The notes beneath the pieces were generated by a model. That model ran no database searches. It was not told the DNA's origin and saw only the letters and a program-made list of their open reading frames with translations. The translations under genes were made by a program, and so were the position numbers. This document shows positions 1 to 5,955 of a DNA stretch of 10,528 bases, in pieces. Every line of letters starts with the position of its first letter. Position 1 is the stretch's first letter. The stretch lies in NCBI GenBank assembly GCA_025210575.1, contig JAOARK010000441.1, positions 1-10,528 of the forward strand. The letters run 5' to 3'. This DNA is from Schleiferiaceae bacterium (GTDB lineage: Bacteria; Bacteroidota; Bacteroidia; Flavobacteriales; Schleiferiaceae).

Positions 1-2
1 GC

Positions 3-428
3 ATTGCAGCAAGCGGAACGACACCCTACGTTATTGGAGGTCTGAAAGAAGCTAGACGCAACGGGCTACTAACAGGAAGTATTACTTGTAATGCAAATTC
101 CCCAGTTGCCAATGAAGCTGAGCATAAAATCGAAGTTTTGGTTGGTCCTGAATTTATTACAGGGAGTACCAGAATGAAATCAGGTACGGCTCAAAAATTA
201 GTGTTGAATATGATTTCAACTTCGGTTATGATTGGCTTGGGTAAAGTTAAAGGTAACAAGATGGTAGATATGCAGTTATCAAATAACAAATTGGTAAAGC
301 GAGGAACTCAAATGATCATGGATGAAACAGGTTTAGGTTCTGAGGAAGCTGAACAATTATTAAACACTCATGGAAGCGTTAGAAAAGCTGTAGATCATTA
401 CATCAATAAAAAAGAGACAAATGGATAA
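3..428 (+). CDS. murQ: N-acetylmuramic acid 6-phosphate etherase, C-terminal part (5' end outside window)
   Basis: This is the last 141 residues of MurQ, the cytoplasmic SIS-fold lyase. It cleaves the D-lactyl ether of N-acetylmuramic acid 6-phosphate to give N-acetylglucosamine 6-phosphate during peptidoglycan recycling. The reading frame is open from base 3 with no start in the window. It opens with a SIS segment (IAASGTTPYVIGGLKEA). The family signature GPEFITGSTRMKSGTAQKLV lies near residues 48-67, followed by LGKVKGNKMVDMQ. The C-terminal tail is helical (DETGLGSEEAEQLL onward). The family is usually about 270-300 residues, so roughly half is present. The catalytic glutamates known from E. 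coli MurQ should lie upstream of the window. The stop overlaps the next gene by 8 nt (ATGGATAA). The identification is secure. A GCKR-type regulator is the only close alternative and is unlikely in bacteria. Confidence 0.95.
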   Translation: MAASGTTPYVIGGLKEARRNGLLTGSITCNANSPVANEAEHKIEVLVGPEFITGSTRMKSGTAQKLVLNMISTSVMIGLGKVKGNKMVDMQLSNNKLVKRGTQMIMDETGLGSEEAEQLLNTHGSVRKAVDHYINKKETNG

Positions 429-639
429 GAAAGAGAAATTACTCAAAGGATTGAATTTTTTGGCTTTATCGTTTCCCTTCATTTTTGGTGGACCAACTTT
501 GTATTACTACAAGGGAGCTCAGGCCATAAAAAACAACGAGCCTTGGTGGCTCGTTATCTCCTTAGTAATTATGATGTTAGCAGTGTACTTAGCTGTTAAA
601 GGACTGCGTAAAATCCTGAATGCTTTTTTTGATAGTTAG
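421..639 (+). CDS. Small two-helix membrane protein, DUF6095-like
   Basis: This is a 72-residue protein of unknown function. The N-terminus is basic (MDKKEKLLKG). Two hydrophobic segments follow at about residues 10-30 and 43-62, separated by a short polar loop that ends in NNEPWW. The C-terminus is basic and amphipathic (KGLRKILNAFFDS). By recall, the length, the two-helix layout and the K-G-L-(K/R) end resemble the DUF6095 family of small flavobacterial inner-membrane proteins. A profile search would be needed to confirm this. The ATG lies inside the end of murQ (8-nt overlap, ATGGATAA), so it is probably translated by coupling to murQ. No other start is needed. Its stop codon overlaps the stop of the convergent response regulator. 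Any role in envelope recycling is inferred only from this position. Confidence 0.8.
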   Translation: MDKKEKLLKGLNFLALSFPFIFGGPTLYYYKGAQAIKNNEPWWLVISLVIMMLAVYLAVKGLRKILNAFFDS

Positions 640-1334
640 ACATTCTCAATAAGTCTAAAACCTTCACTGTGAACGTTTTGAATCTCCAAACGTTCGTCTT
701 GTTTTAAGTATTTCCTCAACTTTGCCACGTATACGTCCATACTTCTTCCAGCAAAGTAATTGTCATCTTTCCAAATCTTTAATAATGCCGTGCTTCTAGG
801 AAGTAAGTCGTTTTTATGACGAATCAACAATTTCAATAACTCAGCTTCTTTAGGTGATAGCTTTTGCTCTTCTCCATTGTTGCTTAGTATTCTTAAACGA
901 GGGTTGAACTTGAATTTGCCTAAGTCTAATTCTTTAGGCTCCTCGTTTTGGTTAGCTTCTTTGTTTCTTCCTAAAATCGCCTTGATCTTGTATAACAATA
1001 CTTCAGAATCAAAAGGCTTATTGAGGTAATCATCAGCTCCAACTTTATATCCTTTTAAAACATCCTCCTTAAGTGATTTTGCCGTTAAAAAAATTAAAGG
1101 TTGGTCTTTATTGATTTGTTTGATTTCTCCTGCCAAAGTAAAGCCATCTTTTCGGGGCATCATTACATCTAAAATACAGATGTCAAAATCAGATTTTTTG
1201 AATTCATTTAATCCTATAACTCCGTCATGTGCAAGAATAACGGTATAGTCATGTAATTCTAGATAGTCTTTTAAGATCATTCCAAAATTTGGATCATCTT
1301 CTACTAACAGAATTTTATAATTCTTCTTTTTCAT
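636..1334 (-). CDS. OmpR/PhoB-family response regulator, RprY-like
   Basis: This 232-residue DNA-binding response regulator is the cytoplasmic partner of the kinase encoded just upstream. The receiver domain covers about residues 6-120. It shows the acidic pair Asp13/Asp14, phospho-acceptor Asp56 (in CILDVMMP), Thr84 (in IFLTAK) and Lys106 (in DDYLNKPF), so it should be phosphorylatable. After a charged linker, a winged-helix effector domain covers about 136-230. It contains SPKEAELLKLL, the recognition-helix region GRSMDVYVAKLRKYL and the wing NVHSEGFRLI. This pattern is close to RprY of Bacteroidota, and the symbol is withheld because orthology is not proven. The ATG sits 20 nt inside the end of the kinase gene, so the two proteins are likely co-translated. 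There is no terminator room at the 3' end, because the stop codon interlocks with that of the opposing gene. Confidence 0.93.
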   Translation of the reverse strand: MKKKNYKILLVEDDPNFGMILKDYLELHDYTVILAHDGVIGLNEFKKSDFDICILDVMMPRKDGFTLAGEIKQINKDQPLIFLTAKSLKEDVLKGYKVGADDYLNKPFDSEVLLYKIKAILGRNKEANQNEEPKELDLGKFKFNPRLRILSNNGEEQKLSPKEAELLKLLIRHKNDLLPRSTALLKIWKDDNYFAGRSMDVYVAKLRKYLKQDERLEIQNVHSEGFRLIENV

Positions 1335-2850
1335 AAATCGGGAGTTTTATAGTAAATGTACTTCCTTTATTAGGTTGGCTTTCAACTTCAACAAGGCCGT
1401 TATGTAACTTCACCATTTCAAAGGCATAACTTAATCCTAAACCGTGCCCTTTTACGTTATGAATGTTACCGCGTTCCTCGCGATAAAAACGATCAAAAAT
1501 CTGTTTTCTTACTTCATTGGTCATTCCTTTTCCTTGATCGCTCACTTTTACATAAGCCCAATGTTTGTCTTTATGTGTGGTGACTGTTATTTGAGGTGTT
1601 TCAGGAGAATATTTGTTGGCATTGTCTAGTATGTTCACTAGAACATTCTCAACGTGTGTAACATCTCCTTGTATGCACAGATCTTCATCTACTAAATGTT
1701 GGGTTACCTTCCCTCCTCTTTGCTCTACTTGAAGTGTAACATGAGACACGGCTTGACTTACCAATTGATTCAGGTCTATCTCTACCTTGTTCAATTCCAC
1801 TTCATGATTGTCTAGCATGGCCAGCTTTAAAACCTTCTCAACCTGAGAATGCATTCTTTTATTCTCTTGTTGGATAACATTAGAATAATGGCTCATTCTC
1901 TCTTTATCTCCAGCTACTCGAGGGTTTTTCATCGCATCTATTGCCAAATTAATGGTAGCAATGGGGGTTTTAAACTCATGAGTCATGTTATTGATAAAGT
2001 CGGTCTTTATTTGAGAGATCCGTTTTTGTTTCTGCATTTGCATTAAGGTCTTCCAGAAGGTAGCGACAATGGCAGCTGTAAAAATCAGAGAAAGCAAAAA
2101 CATCAACCACATCGATTTCAATACATATTGAGACTTATGTGGAAAGCTGATCAGTAAATACTTTGGTCCAGAGTAGAAGTCATTCTTAAATACAGGAATC
2201 TTAAAATCTATAGATGAAGCGTTAAAATGTTCTGATTGGAGATCTGTCAGATAACCATTCTCAACAATGGCATATTCATAATCAGTTTTTATGTTGTAGT
2301 GTCTAAGTTCACTTTTTATAACACTGTCTATGTTGTTGCTCGTAAACCTTTGCGAGATTGGCTTCATATTTCGCATACCGTATACCAGCATATTGTTGAA
2401 CATAGAATCCATCAAATTCATTTTACCATATATACTCGCAAAATCATTTTGTTCTGAAATCACAATTTCTTGTTGAATACCAGGGGTTATTTGATGGGAG
2501 ATACTTAACTGTGCCTGTCCATTTTCAAAGAAAATAACAGTGTCTTTCTTAAGTTCGGTTACTTCATATTCAATTTCATCAGAACTATCTAACAGTGAAT
2601 CATGTTGCCCATCGAGTTTAGAAGAAAAAACAGGTGCAAAGTCTATTCTACTGCTCATGTTCATGAAATTCATCGCATCAATTTTTTCTAATCTGTTAGA
2701 AATAGTGTTGATGGCATTTAATGCATCATGGTCAAATTGATCTTCTTTTACCTTGATAGAGTTATCGAAAAGGTAAGTTTGCAAGCCAACAATACCCAAC
2801 AGAGCAACTGTTAAAATGGCGACCAATGTTTGTGAACTGATGTTTTTCAT
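1315..2850 (-). CDS. Membrane sensor histidine kinase, RprX-like
   Basis: This is a 511-residue inner-membrane sensor kinase. Numbering is from the ATG at 2850. A TTG two codons earlier (2856) is possible but has nothing to favour it. Transmembrane helix 1 covers about residues 8-28. A periplasmic domain of about 215 residues with no motif I recognise follows, and helix 2 covers about 246-266. The cytoplasmic HisKA region has the H-box NNMTHEFKTP with phospho-acceptor His291. The ATPase domain has the N-box NILDNANKYS (about 406-415), the G1 box DQGKGM (about 438), an F-box IFDRFYR (about 451) and the G2 box GHGLGLSYA (about 468). All catalytic boxes are intact, with no HAMP domain evident between helix 2 and the H-box. 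It is the first gene of a kinase-regulator operon. The periplasmic ligand is unknown. The RprX-like label comes from the partner regulator and the architecture. Confidence 0.92.
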   Translation of the reverse strand: MKNISSQTLVAILTVALLGIVGLQTYLFDNSIKVKEDQFDHDALNAINTISNRLEKIDAMNFMNMSSRIDFAPVFSSKLDGQHDSLLDSSDEIEYEVTELKKDTVIFFENGQAQLSISHQITPGIQQEIVISEQNDFASIYGKMNLMDSMFNNMLVYGMRNMKPISQRFTSNNIDSVIKSELRHYNIKTDYEYAIVENGYLTDLQSEHFNASSIDFKIPVFKNDFYSGPKYLLISFPHKSQYVLKSMWLMFLLSLIFTAAIVATFWKTLMQMQKQKRISQIKTDFINNMTHEFKTPIATINLAIDAMKNPRVAGDKERMSHYSNVIQQENKRMHSQVEKVLKLAMLDNHEVELNKVEIDLNQLVSQAVSHVTLQVEQRGGKVTQHLVDEDLCIQGDVTHVENVLVNILDNANKYSPETPQITVTTHKDKHWAYVKVSDQGKGMTNEVRKQIFDRFYREERGNIHNVKGHGLGLSYAFEMVKLHNGLVEVESQPNKGSTFTIKLPIYEKEEL

Positions 2851-2866
2851 CTGCAACGAATTAACG

Positions 2867-2874
2867 CAAAAATA
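2867..2874 (-). promoter_or_regulatory. Possible -7 element of the kinase-regulator operon promoter
   Basis: On the minus strand these bases read TATTTTTG, matching the Bacteroidota -7 consensus TAnnTTTG. The element lies 16 nt upstream of the kinase ATG at 2850, so the leader would be very short. I see no convincing TTG/TTTG -33 element at the usual spacing. In AT-rich DNA such matches occur by chance, so this is only plausible. Confidence 0.35.
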
Positions 2875-2956
2875 GACCCCTGCTTTCTGCAGCGCTAGTA
2901 GTTTAACTGTTTTTTAACGTATAGAAATTAAGCGGATTAAGACTTGGAATAACGCT

Positions 2957-2964
2957 TACCTTTG
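2957..2964 (+). promoter_or_regulatory. Probable -7 promoter element for the small T9SS cargo gene
   Basis: The bases TACCTTTG fit the Bacteroidota -7 consensus TAnnTTTG. They end 17 nt before the ATG at 2982, leaving a short A-rich leader, which is typical of the phylum. No clear -33 TTG is seen at the expected distance. The element sits in the 131-base divergent gap between the kinase and this gene. Confidence 0.5.
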
Positions 2965-2981
2965 TATAAACACAAATTCAC

Positions 2982-3428
2982 ATGAGATCAATTTTAATCG
3001 TTCTTTTAGCTTTTACTTTTTCTTTAGGATATGCTCAGGAAATAAAGCGTGTAGAAACCAAAGCAAGTCACAAAAGCATTAAGCTCAATACAGAAATAAA
3101 AGCATTAAGTAGAGAAACAAAACTCTATTTAGACTTTGCTGAAAAGGTAGGATTGTTGAATGATGACTATCTAGTGTTAAAAGATCTTAAGATCTATCCT
3201 AATCCAAATAGTGGGAGATTTACTTTAGAGTTTACTGAAGAAACGAGTTCTTTAGTTAACGTCTTTATATATGACCTAGCTGGTAATGTGTTGTTTAGCG
3301 ATGAGTTTAGAAGTAATAGTGAGAAATACAGCCGAGAAATAGACATTACAGATCGTCCAGCAGGAGTGTATTTTTTGCTGTTAAAACAAAACAATGCATC
3401 ACAAACTCAAAAAATAGAAAAGCTCTAA
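2982..3428 (+). CDS. Small secreted protein with type IX secretion (type A) sorting domain
   Basis: This 148-residue protein is predicted to cross the inner membrane by Sec and the outer membrane by the type IX secretion system. A clear signal peptide (MRSILIVLLAFTFSLGYA) ends near residue 18, before QEIKRV. Residues 19-69 form a charged, probably helical spacer with no known domain. Residues 70-148 are a typical type A sorting domain. It has YPNPNSGRFTLEF at about 72-84, the central strand VFIYDLAGNVLFS at about 94-106, then DITDRPAGVYFLLL and the terminal KIEKL. There is no room for an enzymatic or binding module, so it is close to the minimal form of a T9SS cargo. The gene has its own probable promoter and is divergent from the kinase operon. 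Its function is unknown. Release, or anchoring through the sorting domain, is inferred from family knowledge. Confidence 0.88.
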   Translation: MRSILIVLLAFTFSLGYAQEIKRVETKASHKSIKLNTEIKALSRETKLYLDFAEKVGLLNDDYLVLKDLKIYPNPNSGRFTLEFTEETSSLVNVFIYDLAGNVLFSDEFRSNSEKYSREIDITDRPAGVYFLLLKQNNASQTQKIEKL

Positions 3429-3470
3429 TTTATATCTCAGCTTAAGCTATTTATACAAAGTTGATTTTGT

Positions 3471-3478
3471 TATGTTTG
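3471..3478 (+). promoter_or_regulatory. Probable -7 promoter element of the glycosyltransferase operon
   Basis: The bases TATGTTTG match the Bacteroidota -7 consensus TAnnTTTG. They lie 24 nt upstream of the ATG at 3503, at a sensible distance for a short leader. A recognisable -33 element at normal spacing is not obvious. The short gap (3429-3502) otherwise holds only a 10-bp palindrome, AGCTTAAGCT, at 3439-3448 without a following T-run. Confidence 0.5.
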
Positions 3479-3502
3479 CCCGTCTTAATCTAGCACAAAT
3501 CT

Positions 3503-5218
3503 ATGGGCAAAAAGCAAGTTGAGTCTAAAGAGACCGTTCAAAATTCCTCCAAAAGTCTTTGGATTTTTTCTGGCATTTTACTCGTTATCTTTTTCATTGC
3601 TTACCAGTTTGTATTTGATAAGAAGCTCGATTTAGGAGGAGATAACGGTGGTTATTACATATTAGGTAAAGCACTTTCAACAGGAAACGGTTATACCAAT
3701 ATTCATCACGTTGGCGACCCAGCTCATAATCACTTCCCTCCAGGTTACCCAGCTTTATTAGCCATTTTTATGTTCTTCTCAGATTCAATTATCTTCTTGA
3801 AGATCATGAACGGTGTATTGTTGGCCGGAAGTGCGCTATTACTATTCAAGGTATTCTCTAAAGTGAGTAAGGACTACCGACTTGCATTTGTGGCTTCATT
3901 GTTAATGCTATTCAACATGCATTTGATGAAGTACAGTACAATTATGATGAGTGAGATACCATTTTTGTTTTTTGGTAGTTTGACTCTTCTACTCTTTCTC
4001 AACTCTTCTGAAAAAGAAAATATTTTTAAAAGCCCCTCATTCTATGGGACGATCATTGTAAGCTCGTATGCATTTCATATTAGAACTGCAGGAATCGCGT
4101 TAATCGGGGGTATAATCCTCTATTTATTAATTCAGAAGAATTGGAAATATCTAGTTAGCTATACTTTAGGTTTTATTGCACTAGGAATACCTTGGTATTT
4201 GCGTGGGCAAAGTCTTGGTGGAAGCAAGTATTTAAAGCAACTGTTTTTAATTAACCCTTACCGACCCGAAGAGGGCAGCATGGGAATTGCAGACTGGTTT
4301 ACTCGCTTTACAAACAATTTAACACGTTATATCTCTAAAGAAATACCCCATGGTGTTTTTCCTGGAGCAAAGGTGGATTACTCACCCGATGCGGTTGAGG
4401 CACAGTGGTTCTTGGGTATTCTATGCTTGGCTCTGATTATATTCGGGTTAATCAAATTAAAGAACTACAGAACATTCTTTATTGGCTATATCGGTGGAAC
4501 TTTTGGCATCCTTTTACTTTGGCCAGATGTATGGTTCAGCGTTCGTTTTATGTTACCTCTGATACCCATTTTCTTATTCCTAATTATCTATGCGATTATA
4601 GAACTATTGGGAATCTTACTTACTAAAGCAGGAATCAATAAAGCTGCTTCTCCATACTTGGCTTTAATTCTGGCCTTTTTCTTTCTTCCTCAGCTAAAGG
4701 AACTGAATGAAGCCGCAAAAACCCCTTATCCAAAAAGGTTTAATAATTATTTTAAACTAGGAAGCTGGGCAGATAAGAATTTACCAGAGAATGCGGTAAT
4801 TATTACACGAAAGCCAAATCTTTTTTATCTCACGGCTAAAAGAAAACTAGCCAACTTTAAGAGCAATCCAGATTACAACACTGTTCTTGATGGAATGAAA
4901 GAGAAAGGTGCTACGCATGTAGTATTGGATCAATTAGGGTATTCTCAAACAGGACGATATTTATATCCGGTAATCATCGGTAATCCAGAAAAATTTCAAG
5001 GTGTTCAAACTATTCCAAATCCAGACACTTATATGTTCGCTTTCAATTATGAAGCTGGTTATCATGGTGAATGGAAACAAGGCAAAGACGCCAATGGTAA
5101 CTTGAATAGCGTAAAACACGGTCAAGGAGTAATGAAAAATGCACAAGGTGTAGTTTACCAACAAGGTGAATGGAAAGATGGAAACTTTGTGCAATCAAAT
5201 GAAGTATTAAATGATTAA
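3503..5218 (+). CDS. GT39/ArnT-like membrane glycosyltransferase with MORN-like C-terminal tail
   Basis: This 571-residue protein is a GT-C fold membrane glycosyltransferase. By family it would move a sugar from a polyprenyl-phosphate carrier to a periplasmic acceptor, but neither sugar nor acceptor can be read from the sequence. After a basic N-terminus, helix 1 covers about residues 19-37. The first periplasmic loop has the family pattern LGGDNGGYYILGKALSTGNG with candidate catalytic Asp47, then HFPPGYPALLAI (78-88). About ten further hydrophobic segments run to residue 397. A soluble, probably periplasmic region follows (about 400-571). Its last 50 residues hold two MORN-like units: YHGEWKQG (520-527) with HGQG (539-542), and YQQGEWKDG (552-560). 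The stop overlaps the next gene by 8 nt (ATGATTAA). The GT2 partner supports a lipid-linked sugar pathway. GT39 membership is fairly sure, and the role of the tail is unknown. Confidence 0.87.
   Translation: MGKKQVESKETVQNSSKSLWIFSGILLVIFFIAYQFVFDKKLDLGGDNGGYYILGKALSTGNGYTNIHHVGDPAHNHFPPGYPALLAIFMFFSDSIIFLKIMNGVLLAGSALLLFKVFSKVSKDYRLAFVASLLMLFNMHLMKYSTIMMSEIPFLFFGSLTLLLFLNSSEKENIFKSPSFYGTIIVSSYAFHIRTAGIALIGGIILYLLIQKNWKYLVSYTLGFIALGIPWYLRGQSLGGSKYLKQLFLINPYRPEEGSMGIADWFTRFTNNLTRYISKEIPHGVFPGAKVDYSPDAVEAQWFLGILCLALIIFGLIKLKNYRTFFIGYIGGTFGILLLWPDVWFSVRFMLPLIPIFLFLIIYAIIELLGILLTKAGINKAASPYLALILAFFFLPQLKELNEAAKTPYPKRFNNYFKLGSWADKNLPENAVIITRKPNLFYLTAKRKLANFKSNPDYNTVLDGMKEKGATHVVLDQLGYSQTGRYLYPVIIGNPEKFQGVQTIPNPDTYMFAFNYEAGYHGEWKQGKDANGNLNSVKHGQGVMKNAQGVVYQQGEWKDGNFVQSNEVLND
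5060..5188 (+). repeat. Two MORN-like protein repeats at the end of the GT39 enzyme
   Basis: These are residues 520-562 of the membrane glycosyltransferase. Two copies of the pattern Y-x(1,2)-G-E-W-K-x-G can be seen (YHGEWKQG and YQQGEWKDG). They are joined by HGQG and a glycine after about seven residues, which is the layout of MORN motifs. The first unit carries an insert of roughly ten residues (KDANGNLNSV) before HGQG. This is a similarity at protein level only, and the underlying DNA is not an obvious exact repeat. Confidence 0.6.
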
Positions 5219-5930
5219 GACATTATCAATCGTAATTCCGGCTTATAACGAAGGGCCTACAATTCACCATATTCTCAACAAGGTTAAAGCAGTTGAGCTG
5301 ATGAATGGTATTGGTAAAGAAGTAATTATTGTTAACGACTGCAGTAAAGACAATACAGAAGAGTCTATTCTCAAATATAAAGAGGAGAATCCTGAATTGA
5401 ACATTCAGTATTACAAGCATGAAGTTAACAAAGGAAAAGGGGCTGCGCTACACACAGGAATACAAAAAGCTACTGGAGAATATTTAGTTATTCAAGATGC
5501 TGATTTGGAATATGATCCGGAAGAATATAATGTTCTTTTAAAACCCGTTACTGATGGTTTTGCTGATGTAGTATACGGCTCTCGATTCATGGGAGGTAAT
5601 GCTCATAGAATTCTATTCTTTTGGCACTCGATTGGAAATAAATTCTTGACATTCTTGAGTAACATGTTCACCAACTTGAATCTTACAGATATGGAAACGT
5701 GTTACAAACTGTTTGAAACGAAGACTGTACAAAGCCTGGTACTCAAAGAAAACCGCTTTGGGTTTGAGCCAGAAGTAACAGCCAAAATATCGCGCGTACC
5801 AAATATTAGAATCTACGAAGTAGGTATTTCTTATTACGGTAGAACTTTTGAAGAAGGAAAGAAAATAGGCTGGCGTGATGGATTCAGAGCCATCTATTGT
5901 ATTCTTAAATACAACCTATTCAGCAAATAA
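5211..5930 (+). CDS. GT2 glycosyltransferase, polyprenyl-phosphate sugar synthase-like
   Basis: This 239-residue, GT-A fold family 2 enzyme is similar to dolichyl/polyprenyl-phosphate mannose or glucose synthases. These load a nucleotide sugar onto a lipid phosphate at the cytoplasmic face of the membrane. Visible motifs are the N-terminal strand LSIVIPAYNEGPTI (5-18), IIVNDCSKDNTEE (39-51), NKGKGAALHTGI (73-84), the metal-binding DxD as QDADLEYDPEE (95-105), and YGSRFMGGN (122-130). A TDMETCYKLF segment (159-168) and GFEPEVTAKI (184-193) are typical of this group. There is no strong transmembrane helix, so it is a peripheral enzyme of the short DPM1-like type. Its ATG overlaps the GT39 stop by 8 nt, so the two are probably co-translated, with this enzyme making the donor for the GT39 protein. 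The sugar specificity is not readable. A strong terminator directly follows the stop codon. Confidence 0.9.
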   Translation: MIKTLSIVIPAYNEGPTIHHILNKVKAVELMNGIGKEVIIVNDCSKDNTEESILKYKEENPELNIQYYKHEVNKGKGAALHTGIQKATGEYLVIQDADLEYDPEEYNVLLKPVTDGFADVVYGSRFMGGNAHRILFFWHSIGNKFLTFLSNMFTNLNLTDMETCYKLFETKTVQSLVLKENRFGFEPEVTAKISRVPNIRIYEVGISYYGRTFEEGKKIGWRDGFRAIYCILKYNLFSK

Positions 5931-5932
5931 AA

Positions 5933-5955
5933 AAAGGGGCTATAAAAGCCCCTTT
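5933..5955. terminator. Bidirectional rho-independent terminator between convergent operons
   Basis: An 8-bp stem (AAAGGGGC at 5933-5940 paired with GCCCCTTT at 5948-5955) encloses a 7-nt loop (TATAAAA). On the plus strand it is followed by a T-rich tail (TTTATTATTT), which ends the glycosyltransferase operon. On the minus strand the A-run before the stem becomes a long T-run, which ends the isomerase-MoxR operon. The MoxR stop codon lies at the stem-loop junction and its final codons form one arm, so the hairpin is partly coding. Confidence 0.88.

Noticed and set aside
1444..2740. Several plus-strand open frames of 60-75 codons lying antisense inside the histidine kinase gene
   Set aside because: They have no family motifs, no promoter and no conserved start context, and they lie fully opposite a well-supported kinase with intact catalytic boxes.
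2851..2856. TTG at 2856 as the start of the histidine kinase
   Set aside because: An ATG two codons later gives a normal basic N-terminus before the first membrane helix, and nothing favours the weaker codon.
3439..3448. Palindrome AGCTTAAGCT after the T9SS cargo gene as terminator or operator
   Set aside because: It has a 5-bp arm without loop or T-run, so it is too short to call. One such palindrome is expected by chance.
4961..5420. Minus-strand open frames opposite the glycosyltransferase genes
   Set aside because: They are shadows of the GT39 and GT2 coding frames, and their composition matches reverse-complemented coding sequence.
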